A stretch of DNA of 64,000 nucleotides from positions 806,001 to 870,000 of the forward strand of contig OY723320.1 of assembly GCA_963210315.1 (NCBI GenBank). The letters run 5' to 3'. The translations under genes and the position numbers were made by a program. The notes beneath the pieces are model-generated. The model was not told the DNA's origin. It did not search any database and saw only the letters and a program-made list of their open reading frames with translations. Of this stretch, positions 33,514 to 42,996 are shown one piece after another. Source of the stretch: Rhynchopus euleeides. Lineage: Eukaryota; Euglenozoa; Diplonemea; Diplonemida; Diplonemidae. Every line of letters begins with the position of its first letter. The stretch's first letter is position 1.

Positions 33514-34806
33514 ATGGAGGTCTTTGCGTCGTGGCCGCAGGGCCGGACGGACGCTGTGTGCGTCGACCCCGATGCGACAGTGCAGAAGCTGTGCAAGGCG
33601 GTGGCTGCTGCTGCAGGGGCAGACCCGCATGATCTGCGGCTGAGCTTCGGGGGGGCGACGCTGCCACACGACAGCCCCTTGAGCAGCACCGCACTGGACG
33701 CGGGGTCCACGGTCCAGGTGCGCCTGCCACGCGAGGAGGCCCTTGCCTACTTCAGGTCGCGCGGCACGAAGCTGGTGCGGAACACGTTCATCCTGGCGGT
33801 GTCGCGAGGGGACGTGGAGCGCGTGCAGCTCCTGCTGGACACAGAGCTGTTCAGCGTGCAGGCGGAGGAGCCGACTGAGGGCAGGAGGCCCTCGAAGCCG
33901 CCCCTGCTGGTCGCAGCAGAGCAGCGCCACCTGCATGTGGCAGAGCTGCTGCTGCAGCACGGAGCCGACCCAAACCACGTGCTGACCCGTGCACTCCGCT
34001 ACGGCAACACACCCTGGCGCCGCACACACGACACGGCACTGAGCGCTGCCGTCCGCCACGTCGACCTCCCGATGCTCCGCCTGCTGCACCGCCACGGCGC
34101 CTCCGCCACTCCTCGCCAGTGCTTCAGGCACAGGTTTGCGACCCTCCCCGTCTTGCTCGCCACAGTAGCCGACCCGTGGCCCCAGTCCAAGCGCCAGAAG
34201 CCCCCAACAGCAGACGTGCAGGAGATGTGGCACCTGCTGCACGACCTGTGGTACCCTGCAGGGTCTGCCTCGCTGCGCCTCCTGATGCGCTGCGCCTACA
34301 CAGGGTGTGCCACGGTGCTGGCAGAGGCGGCCACAGAGGAGTACATCGCAGGGAACCCCATCGGTGGATCTGCCATGCTGTCCGCCTGTGTGTACCGCAT
34401 GCAGGCGGCGGACAAGCTGGGGCGGGCACAGTGGGACAGCGCCCGCACGCAGCGCTTCCATTCCATGGCAGACATGCTGCTGCGGCGTGGGGCCCGCCCT
34501 CACGTCTACCTGCGCTGCGACGAGCTGCGTGTGCTGACCGGCTTCCGGGCAGACCGTGACAGGTCAGGATCGGAGGACACGCTGCGCTGGCCGTTGCGCA
34601 CGCTGCGATGGCTTCACTGGGGCACTTCTCCTCAGGCGACGCTCGAATTGTTGCGTGATGTGCCTGCGTTGCCCCGCATCTCCCCCACCACCGAAGCGGC
34701 AGAGGAAGGCGAACCCGGCGACAGTTGCAGGGGCAGCGACGCTGGGCAGGTGAAGGCCATGGCTGGGCCTGTGTGGGTTGTGCCCCTCGCGGTGGGCAAC
34801 CCGTGA
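33514..34806 (+). CDS. ubiquitin-like/ankyrin-repeat protein
   Basis: 430 residues from the ATG at 33514. Residues 1-76 are ubiquitin-like (MEVFASWPQG, ATVQKLCKAVAAAAG, RLSFGGATLP, STVQVRLP). Ankyrin repeats follow from about 90: FILAVSRGDVERVQLLLD, PLLVAAEQRHLHVAELLLQ then HGADPNHV, LSAAVRHVDLPMLRLLHRHGAS, and more degenerate helices to about 340 (SMADMLLRRGARPHV). Repeats mediate protein binding; no enzymatic domain is seen. The upstream sequence to about 33490 is the same cassette that precedes the subfamily A WD40 genes, yet the body shares only the domain order, so the cassette or the N-terminal exon has been reused with another binding domain. The tail after 380 is low complexity (EAAEEGEPGDS). 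Confidence 0.85.
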   Translation: MEVFASWPQGRTDAVCVDPDATVQKLCKAVAAAAGADPHDLRLSFGGATLPHDSPLSSTALDAGSTVQVRLPREEALAYFRSRGTKLVRNTFILAVSRGDVERVQLLLDTELFSVQAEEPTEGRRPSKPPLLVAAEQRHLHVAELLLQHGADPNHVLTRALRYGNTPWRRTHDTALSAAVRHVDLPMLRLLHRHGASATPRQCFRHRFATLPVLLATVADPWPQSKRQKPPTADVQEMWHLLHDLWYPAGSASLRLLMRCAYTGCATVLAEAATEEYIAGNPIGGSAMLSACVYRMQAADKLGRAQWDSARTQRFHSMADMLLRRGARPHVYLRCDELRVLTGFRADRDRSGSEDTLRWPLRTLRWLHWGTSPQATLELLRDVPALPRISPTTEAAEEGEPGDSCRGSDAGQVKAMAGPVWVVPLAVGNP

Positions 34807-35310
34807 GCAGAGCGCGTCTGGGCATCAACCCCACCCCACCCTGTGCAGCACTGCCGTGTGGGTGGTTGTCGCTGCTGGTCACCCGCCCTCTGCGGTGCAG
34901 AACAACAGGTAACCCCTTCGGATATGCGCATGTGCAAGTATAGATCTACGGACACGGAAAACATGCTCATACGCCAGCACGTGCACCCTGTGCGGCATGC
35001 CTTCTTGGTGTATTGATGTCTAGAGATGTGTACGATCATGAACATGCTAAGTTGACGATTTCCACAAATCCCACCGCAAAAAATACTTTTCGCTCTTTCG
35101 AGCGGGGAGCTAAGAATCAATCAAGCGGCAAAGGGCCATGCACAGGCCTGGGGTTCCACTTTCTATTCCACTCTTGTACACACCTGGTTTTGGCCGATCC
35201 CTGATTTTCCGCCCCTCCCACTCTTCCGGTTCCCATTTTCCGTTGTTCCGTTCTCCAAGAATTCTTCACGTTTGCCCTTGTTTTTTTTAACTCTTCTCAT
35301 GGTTGCATAG
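34807..35310. other. intergenic region
   Basis: No gene seen. AT content rises from about 34900 on compared with the GC-rich gene array. It ends at the first CGGCCGTTTT word that begins the next repeat element. Confidence 0.6.
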
Positions 35311-35412
35311 CGGCCGTTTTAAAAAATCCCTTGTATTTTGTGGACTTGCAAAAACGGCCGCTGATTTTCAGCATTTTAAAAAACGGCCGTTTTTTTTACC
35401 TGGGAATTTTGT

Positions 35413-35739
35413 ATGGGGCGTGGGTCAGCAGGCGAGATCCCACCACCAGGAGTGCCTCCCCACTGCAAGGGATACTGCAGCAAGCATTGTGAGCGCGCCT
35501 TCAAGTATGATGCGAAGAGTTCAGACTTCGTGGACCACTTTGACGGACCGCGCCATATCAAGAAGAAGAAGAACGCAGCGTTGAAAGTGCAGAGCCAGGG
35601 AAACAGCTGGCGCTGTCGGAGTGCGATACCCTCAGTGGCAGGCTTGCAACTTCGGATCGCCCGGGGTGCGTTGTTCACCGGATCACCGGCTGGCATGGTG
35701 CATGATGCTGTCAAGAAGTGTGTCCCGAGGAGGGGCTGA
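35413..35739 (+). CDS. zinc-finger-like fragment inside a decayed element
   Basis: 108 codons from ATG 35413. Residues 18-52 contain a Cys/His arrangement, CKGYCSKHCERAF, then DFVDHFDGPRHIKKKK, like the BED or U1-type fingers found at the N-terminus of hAT-like transposases. After about residue 65 the frame looks non-coding (Arg/Ala-rich, no further motif), while another frame opens downstream, so this is likely a frameshifted remnant. The function is inferred from the motif alone. Confidence 0.4.
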   Translation: MGRGSAGEIPPPGVPPHCKGYCSKHCERAFKYDAKSSDFVDHFDGPRHIKKKKNAALKVQSQGNSWRCRSAIPSVAGLQLRIARGALFTGSPAGMVHDAVKKCVPRRG

Positions 35740-35797
35740 ACATGGTTGCGGCCAATCTAGGCACGTGTGTCGTGGATGACCGTGCAGGCAGAGGTGG

Positions 35798-36510
35798 GTG
35801 TCGCTCACTGGCATCAGGGCTCTTCCGACAGAGCTTTCCCTTGATCTCGGCGACAGCACCCCGGATGAGAAGGATACCGCCTTCGCTGATTTATTCCCGA
35901 AGGCACGGGCGATCATCCCGGGCAATATGCAGCACCAGCTGGATGGGTTCACGACCGCACTGGCGCTGAAGGATGTGCTGTGCCACATCTCTGACGCAGC
36001 TGAGAGGGAGAAGCAGGCGAGCAAGACGGCACCACCGGCCGTGCGATCCCGCTTCTCTCCGACACACACTACCTGCACCGCTTGAGTGGATCTGCACCTT
36101 GCACCACGTCCCCGGGCATTTATACAATCTTCCGGGCCCGCTGCAGGACAGCGGCCCTGCTACGTGTGCGTCGCTTCGGTTGGCAGAGATGCCCACGAAA
36201 TCGCTGGGCTCGAGTCCCACCTGCAGGCCGCCGTCCGCCTGACGGCACCCCTCGCATCGCTGCTCCAGAAGTACTGCGATGCGCAGCTGGGTGTGCCAAC
36301 GGCGTGCCCCTGTCGACGCAGTGTACACCGACATTGAGAATGTCATCGAGAAAGTGTCTGAGGTGGGGAAGTACGACCCCCCAGTGCCCCTGGCAGGGGA
36401 GCTGGCCTGGGCTGGCGACCGCATGCGCAGAAGGTGGGACGGCACGGAATCAGGGAAGTCCTTCTGGTTTGCGGTCCGCCGTCTGTGCCCGAGCGCGTGC
36501 GGCCGCATGA
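35798..36510 (+). pseudogene. broken coding remnant downstream of zinc finger
   Basis: Frame 35798-36085 (TPDEKDTAFADLFPKARAI, MQHQLDGFTTALALKDVL) looks like protein but ends at a TGA; related-looking sequence continues in other frames (36086-36337, HEIAGLESHLQAAVRL; 36300-36500, VYTDIENVIEKVSEVGKY). I do not recognise the protein. A single ancestral gene with frameshifts, possibly the element's transposase, fits best; introns could also explain it. Confidence 0.35.
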
Positions 36511-37191
36511 GTCGTAGGGGTGTCAGAACTCCGGTGCCACCTCCCCTCTGTTTCGGGGAGGTCACGAGCAGGGCCTGGGTGATCTACGACTAGGCCACCA
36601 CGTTCCGAGGGTGTGCTGGATTTCTCGGACAACCCGGGGGCGAACCGGGCTGCTACACTCCTCTCTGCTCTCGGGTGTCTGCTGCTTGTCGAGCGACAGG
36701 CAGGGCGGAAGCCATTTTTCTTTGTACAGTCGACAGAGAATCGCAGTGCCCAATGTCATGTGCAGGCAACAGGGAGTTGTCAAGTGTGTTTCCTCAGCTC
36801 GGTACGGTAAGCAGGAGGCGAATCTCCAAAGGAAAATAGGAGGGGGAAAAAAACGGCCGTTTTTTCGCCAACAAAACATGAAAACGGCCGTGGTGCCCCT
36901 GATTTACCCCTTTTTCACTACGCACAAACTACGCAACCTGGGGGGGGGTCTCGCTTTTTGGTCCCCCCCCAGTTTTTTTTGGTCCCCCTTTCTGTGTGGC
37001 TACTGAGACAGGACTGGAGGCACTGCGCTGACCGAGCAAAAAATTATTGCCAGAACTCACTATACACCGTACGAAAGAACGCACGACATGTGGGGCGGGA
37101 CTCCAGAAACACCTGGGCAAGGTTGCCCCATGCCCAGAAACACCTGAGAAGGAAGTGAGTTCCAGGAGCCGCGTAGAACACCCTCGAGATT

Positions 37192-37509
37192 GTGAATGAT
37201 GATACGATCACAGCCTTCAGGGCGCTGCGAGGTGCCACCCTGAAGGTGGCCCTTGACATCAAGGAGAGCGTCGGCCGAGGGGTCGACGAAAAGCTGAAGA
37301 AGGCGCTACTGGCACTGGATCCCGCGGGGTATACGGAGGTCACCGCCACACAGGCAACCTCCGCTGACAACGTCCAGGAGACGTTATCCGAGGGGATCAC
37401 AACGGCACTAGAGATCTGTGTCACGGGATCCAGGCGCCCACTCTCCCTCGACGGTCTGGGGATTGTTGTTGGGTATGGTGTCGTTTCCTGCAGCTGCAAA
37501 AAAGCGTAG
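37192..37509 (+). CDS. unrecognised short open frame
   Basis: 105 codons with no ATG near the start (first codon GTG), so it is more likely an internal exon or a remnant than a complete gene. The peptide (FRALRGATLKVALDIKES, DEKLKKALLALDPAGY) has protein-like composition and looks helical. It ends TAG at 37507-37509 after SCSCKKA. No homology recognised. Confidence 0.3.
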   Translation: MNDDTITAFRALRGATLKVALDIKESVGRGVDEKLKKALLALDPAGYTEVTATQATSADNVQETLSEGITTALEICVTGSRRPLSLDGLGIVVGYGVVSCSCKKA

Positions 37510-37529
37510 CAACTGTGATTCCTTCTTCC

Positions 37530-37627
37530 TTAATGATGCGTTGACGCTTCCACCCGGAGGAGCTGAAGCAGGCACCGCTTAATGATGCGTTGATGCTTCC
37601 ACCCGACGAGCTGAAGCAGGCACCGCG
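37530..37627 (+). repeat. 49-bp tandem duplication
   Basis: TTAATGATGCGTTGACGCTT and its continuation to GAAGCAGGCACCGC occur twice in tandem (37530-37578 and 37579-37627) with a few substitutions. The period is not a multiple of three. The second copy starts the Ala/Pro/Lys-rich frame 37593-37796 (67 codons, PKRPAKTASKPAPKAAS), which may be coding but is too low in complexity to judge. Confidence 0.75.
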
Positions 37628-37910
37628 CCAAAGGGCACCCCCAAAGAGACCTGCAAAGACTGCGTCGAAACCCGCACCGAAGGCTGCCAGCGCTGCAGCA
37701 CCTGAAGAACCTGCAGCACCTGCAGCACCTGAAGCGCCTGCACCCTCACTGACCCCGGAACAGCAAGAACTCCTTGAGTTTGGGGTCCCGGCATAGAGAC
37801 AGAGAATGGCTGAGTAAATCAAAAAATGAGACCCCCCCCCCCCTTTTCACTACGCACAAACTACGCAATATGGGGTCGTCAGGGGCACCACCGGCCGTTT
37901 TTATATTTCG

Positions 37911-38997
37911 GTAGCGGGAACTGAGGTAGTGAATTCTCAGAAAATCCACTCCCTCCATGACGGCCGTTATGACACTATGTCTTCTAATTCGGAACGAACG
38001 GCGGAAGCGAAACGAGGGCCGCAAGGGAGCAAGCAGTTTCGACGAGCCTTTCTGAGGCACCTTCATTCCAGAGGCGTGTGCTTGAAGGTTGAATCGGGTT
38101 GTAATCATCGCGCTTCTCCCCCACCGGCGGCCCTCGCGTTAGAGGGAGGGAGAGAGGGAGGGCGGTGTGGGTGGCACAGCAGGCCTTTCCCCAGCCCTTT
38201 CCGCCCCCCCCCCCCCCCCCAACCTTATTCTTGCTTGCGCCTGCGTGGTATCCGCCCCGCAGCTATTTCCCTTTTTGCTGTCGCCCCCCCGCCCTTTTGT
38301 AGCAAGGTGTTTCCGCCGCTCGCAATGAGCAAGTCGTATGTGGGGTGAGTCCACCGCTACCGAGGAATCTTTCGGCAAAGAGAAAGTTCTGTGCAGGTGC
38401 CGAGGTCTCACAGTGCCTGCGAGGCCCCTTTTTTTACTGCAACAGGGTCTCCTGTCAGTGTCAAAAAGATAGTCGGCAGCGCTTGGGCAACAATCCAATG
38501 TTCTTTACATCAGGCTGCGGGAGTTGCTTTTGTTTTGCCCGGATTTGGCAACACATCCAACAGCGGTTATCTTGTTGTGAGTCGCCTCACAAGAAGGGGG
38601 ACAGCCCTGGCACAGTTTAGCGCAGAGCCTCCCGAAGAAAACATTCGCACCATTGGGGGTCTTCGCTGGTCGTTATCCTTCGTCAATCTTCGTCAGTTTT
38701 CAGCCAATTCAACAGGAAAATACACCAAAATGAAGACCAGTGTTTAAGATACTGTTATGAAAAACGGGGCTTAGCCCCGGTTTTTGAGATTTTGCCCCGA
38801 AAAACCGGGGGTGCCTCTTTTTTTTTTTCCACCGGGATTTTTCTGAGATTCTGTCCGGGTACTATTCCAGGGTACTTTTTGGCCAGAGGAGGCCGGGGCC
38901 AAGAGCACAGTGCCCTGTCCCAGGGTTAGCTCGATGAACCTGTTGAGCACAAGGTGCACGTTGACTACATGCGGCGTGCGACTATGGAGCAGAATCA
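37911..38997. other. intergenic with a dispersed repeat
   Basis: 38441-38560 is a copy of the dispersed repeat with words GTCAAAAAGATAGT, GGCAGCGCTTGG, CATCAGGCTGCGG and TTGCTTTTGTTTTGCCCGGA; here it lies in an open frame (38391-38747) but the frame is not kept in other copies. Polyadenine/thymine and CCCCGG words lie around 38755-38835. No gene identified. Confidence 0.55.
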
Positions 38998-39058
38998 GCT
39001 GTTCGCTACCGTGGCCTCCGGCGGCTGGGGGGCTCCGCCCCCCAGACCCCCCTGTGCC
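38998..39058 (-). repeat. GC-rich hairpin repeat, copy F
   Basis: Full consensus on the minus strand, 164 bp from copy G in the same orientation. Confidence 0.9.
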
Positions 39059-39161
39059 GTCTGCCTGTCTTATATCCAACACCCTTTGGGGTCAATTGGG
39101 GATGGAATACAGCCCACCCCGGGAGGATGCAGGCAGCTCACAGAATCGTACGGTTACAAGG

Positions 39162-39227
39162 AACAGATGCTCACTACCGTGGCCTCCGGCGGCTGGGGGG
39201 CACCGCCCCCCAGACCCCCCATGTGGC
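39162..39227 (-). repeat. GC-rich hairpin repeat, copy G
   Basis: One change in the stem (CACCGCC for CTCCGCC on the plus strand) breaks a base pair. The F-G spacer, read on the minus strand, contains GTACGATTCTGTGAGCTG, similar to GTACAGATTCTGTGCGAG in the A-B spacer. Confidence 0.9.
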
Positions 39228-40114
39228 CTGTGCCTGTCCAGAACCAAGTCTGCAAGGGCAACCTGCGGTGCTTTCAACACCACCGCGCTCTCCCGAACGC
39301 TTTCTCATCGACTGGCTCCTTCGCGTTGGCGCCAAGAAGGAGCGCGCTCCTCTCGGACCTGGCAGCGGCCCCCGCAGAGGAGCCACCCTGCCCATCCCAG
39401 TTGAGTGGCGTGGGGTGGGGTGAGGTGGGGTGGGGTTGTGGGAAGGGAAAGCCCTTCCATTTGGGGAAATGGCTGAAATTTTACCCCCGATTACCCCCGG
39501 TTTTCGGCGCGCAGCCCGGAACCCTATCTTTTACCCTGATGAAGACCCCCCTTTGTTTTTTTTTCCGGGCGGAGACCCCCCACACCCCACCTACCTTACG
39601 TAAACATTGTTACACACGCTGTTGACCTTCATCCGTTCACGCCCTCCTCTGCGCACACCATTACCCGTCCCCCCTCAATCTCCATCCCCTTCACACTCTG
39701 ATAGCCTCGGCGGGGGCTGCCGTGATGTTCCGGACGTGGCAGAGTCATGTCATAGAGGACAATGGGTGGGCTGAAGTGGCACTCCCCAGGTTTCGAGGAT
39801 CCAATAGGAAGCTGTGCTCCAATTCCCAAAAACCCCTGTCCCCGCTGCAGTCTTCTTTATATCCTTATTGCTGCAGATGCAGGCGGGGGGACGCATCCCA
39901 CCGCCAGCGAATCAAGAGGAAGCACAGTGACCCTCACCCCCAACACAATACGCACACCACCTCCCTCCCACCCCCCCTGCAGAGCACCTCGAACACACAG
40001 CCTTTGTTCGAGCCACACGGGCTCCAACGAAAACAGGCCCGGGGGTAAGATAGAGACGGCACACACACAGAGCGACAGTCCTAGAAGGGAGGGGGATCTG
40101 GGGGGGGGGGGGGG
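39228..40114. other. intergenic region up to a poly-G run
   Basis: No gene seen. It includes GGGGT repeats near 39410-39440 and ends in a 15-base G run at 40100-40114, the insertion site of the next element. Confidence 0.6.
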
Positions 40115-41079
40115 TAGGGGGGGTCAAATGCCACCCTTTTACGTGGACAAACACGATTTTTCAAAAAACCGGCGCAGAGGCCCCAAAGCCCCCGTAAACC
40201 CTCCAAACCCCCCCAGATCGGTCCGGAAACCCATCGAACCCCACTTTTCCACCATTCCGGGCACCTCAGGTGCCCGAATTGGGGTACCTAAATTTTGTGC
40301 CACCGTTTGGTACCGTACAGTGCCACTGTGTGGGAGGTTGGAAAAGAAAATGCCCCAACACACCACATCTGAGGGTTGCAATGCATGTTGCTTGCCAACC
40401 ACGTCATCCGGTGGGTGTCAGGCGCTATGTAGGTGGCATTAGCCAGGTCTTCGATGTGTTCTGGCTTGTATATATACCTCCCTGCCACCATGCACCGGGA
40501 GGCTGCCTGTAGGTACGGAACAGTCCAGATGGTCGTGTGATTCCTGTGCAGCAGTGCTCCACAACCGGGATGTGTTGACAACGACTGTTGCAACACGAGC
40601 TGTACATTCCGGGAACACATGAAGTGCGCTGTCGTGGTACCCATTGTGTAGACTGGCGTACCGCCCCAAGAGGGGGTGTGACAAAAAATATTTTTTTTTC
40701 CCTTTGTGTTTTCGAGGTCCGCAAGGTCCCAAAAATCACTTTTTGGGCACATTTTTCAGAGGTCGCCAGAGGTCGCCACCCGGGAAATGCCATTTTTGGG
40801 GTTAAAAAACGGTTTTTCACCTTGCCCTCGTGAACTAGGTGGGGAAGGCGACGGTCAGACGCAAAATAAATGGAGGACCCCAAAGGAGGGTCCGCATCAG
40901 GCGGAAATCAGCAGAACCTCGCTCCAGACCACATTGTGGGCCAGGACAGGGTCGGGAAGAGCATAAAACACCAGAAAACCGGTCCAGGAGGTCTCTCTGG
41001 GGCTCAAATCCCCTGAAAAGGTGTCTGAACAGGTGGCGACCGAAGGGCGACCAATGGTGCCCACGGAGTTCCTCATCCC

Positions 41080-42606
41080 AAACTTGGGACCCACCGAAAA
41101 ATGGACCAGATGGTGGTCCCAAATTAGGGACCGACCAACAAAGCGACCAGATGGTCGTCCGAAATTTGGGACCGACCGAAAAATTGACCAGATGGCGGTC
41201 CCAAATTTGGGACCGACCAACAAAGCGACCAGATGGCGGTCCCAAATTTGGGACCGACCGAGAAAGCGACCAGATGGTGGTCCCAAATTTGGGACCGACC
41301 GAAAAATTGGCCAGATGGCGGTCCCAAATTTGGGACCGACCCGTAAAGCAACCAGATGGCGGTCCCAAATTTAAGCAACAAAGCGACCAGATGGCGGTCC
41401 CAATTTTGGGACCGACCCATAAAGCGACCAGATGGCGGTCCCAAATTTGGGACCGACCAACAAAGCGACCAGATGGTGGTCCCAAATTTGGGACCGACCA
41501 ATAAAGCGACCAGATGGCGGTCCCAAATTTGGGACCGACCGAGAAAGCGACCAGATGGTGGTCCCAAATTTGGGACCGACCAATAAAGCGACCAGATGGC
41601 GGTCCCAAATTTGGGACCGACCGAGAAAGCGACCAGATGGTGGTCCCAAATTTGGGACCGACCAATAAAGCGACCAGATGGCGGTCCCAAATTTGGGACC
41701 GACCGAGAAAGCGACCAGATGGTGGTCCCAAATTTGGGACCGACCGAAAAATTGACCAGATGGCGGTCCCAAATTTGGGACCGACCCATAAAGCGACCAG
41801 ATGGTGGTCCCAAATTTGGGACCGACCAATAAAGCGACCAGATGGCGGTCCCAAATTTGGGACCGACCGAGAAAGCGACCAGATGGTGGTCCCAAATTTG
41901 GGACCGACCAATAAAGCGACCAGATGGCGGTCCCAAATTTGGGACCGACCGAGAAAGCGACCAGATGGCGGTCCCAAATTTGGGACCGACCGAGAAAGCG
42001 ACCAGATGGTGGTCCCAAATTTGGGACCGACCAATAAAGCGACCAGATGGCGGTCCCAAATTTGGGACCGACCGAGAAAGCGACCAGATGGTGGTCCCAA
42101 ATTTGGGACCGACCGAAAAATTGACCAGATGGCGGTCCCAAATTTGGGACCGACCCATAAAGCGACCAGATGGTGGTCCCAAATTTGGGACCGACCAATA
42201 AAGCGACCAGATGGCGGTCCCAAATTTGGGACCGACCGAGAAAGCGACCAGATGGTGGTCCCAAATTTGGGACCGACCAATAAAGCGACCAGATGGCGGT
42301 CCCAAATTTGGGACCGACCGAGAAAGCGACCAGATGGTGGTCCCAAATTTGGGACCGACCGAAAAATTGACCAGATGGCGGTCCCAAATTTGGGACCGAC
42401 CCATAAAGCGACCAGATGGTGGTCCCAAATTTGGGACCGACCAATAAAGCGACCAGATGGTGGTCCCGAATTTGGGACCGACCCATAAAGCGACCAGATG
42501 GCGGTCCCAAATTTGGGACCGACCAACAAAGCGACCAGATGGTGGTCCCAAATTTGGGACCGACCGAGAAAGCGACCAGATGGTGGTCCCAAATTTGGGA
42601 CCGACC
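41080..42606. repeat. 41-bp palindromic satellite, block 1
   Basis: About 37 tandem units of 41 bp. Each unit holds the perfect palindrome GGTCCCAAATTTGGGACC joined by a variable linker of the types CGACCAATAAAGC, CGACCGAGAAAGC, CGACCGAAAAATT, CGACCCATAAAGC or CGACCAACAAAGC, then GACCAGATGG(C/T). Linker variants recur in a fixed order, so six- and nine-unit higher-order repeats (246 and 369 bp) are visible. The first units at 41080-41240 and the unit near 41370 are degenerate. Long open frames on both strands follow from a period that repeats every 123 bp in frame and are not genes. Confidence 0.95.
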
Positions 42607-42612
42607 AATAAA

Positions 42613-42990
42613 CATGGTATGACAAAGATCTTGCAAGAAATGTTAAGATATCTCGAAATTTCTTAAGACGTCTTAATGTAATGCCGAAAGGGCTATTTCT
42701 TAAAGATTTCTTACTGATTTCTTAAGACGTGTTTCTTAATGCCTAGCATTTTAATGTCCATCATTCTGAAAAAGATCTTAAAAGATCTTTTTCAGAATGA
42801 TGGACATTTTTAATGCTGGGAGATATGGAAATAATGTCCATCATTTCATTAAGAAATCTTAAGAAATCCTGCATTTCTTAAAAATAATGGGGGTCATTAA
42901 TTTAAGAAATTTAATGCAGCACCTGCATTAAGACGTCTTAAGAAAGAAGTGAAAAGATCCTTTTCTTATTAAGACCTTTGTCATACCATG
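42613..42990. mobile_element. 378-bp MITE inserted in the satellite
   Basis: Starts CATGGTATGACAAAG and ends CTTTGTCATACCATG. It is flanked by AATAAA at 42607-42612 and 42991-42996, a six-base target duplication taken from the satellite linker. The interior is AT-rich and built of TTAAGACGTCTTAA, AAGATCTTT and ATTAAGAAAT palindromic words, including an inverted pair around 42762-42810 (CCATCATTCTGAAAAAGATC and its complement). No coding. Confidence 0.9.
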
Positions 42991-42996
42991 AATAAA

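Larger units (their letters stand above)
35311..36897. mobile_element. decayed element with CGGCCGTTTT inverted ends
   Basis: The left end (35311-35395) and right end (36845-36897) each carry two CGGCCGTTTT words in mirrored arrangement separated by a TTGT-TTTGT-G-GCAAAAA segment that matches in inverted orientation. Further CGGCCGT words at 37896-37905 and 37960 suggest that a related element continues to the right. It contains a zinc-finger-like frame and broken downstream frames. Boundaries approximate; target duplication not identified. Confidence 0.55.
36908..37910. repeat. segment bounded by a direct and an inverted repeat
   Basis: TTTTCACTACGCACAAAC followed by TACGCAA occurs at 36908-36934 and again, same orientation, at 37851-37876. 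Just outside the left copy is CGGCCGTGGTGCCCCTGA (36889-36906); just outside the right copy is its near reverse complement TCAGGGGCACCACCGGCCG (37880-37898). The segment therefore has mixed direct and inverted ends. It holds the frames at 37192-37509 and 37593-37796 and a 49-bp tandem duplication. Confidence 0.6.
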
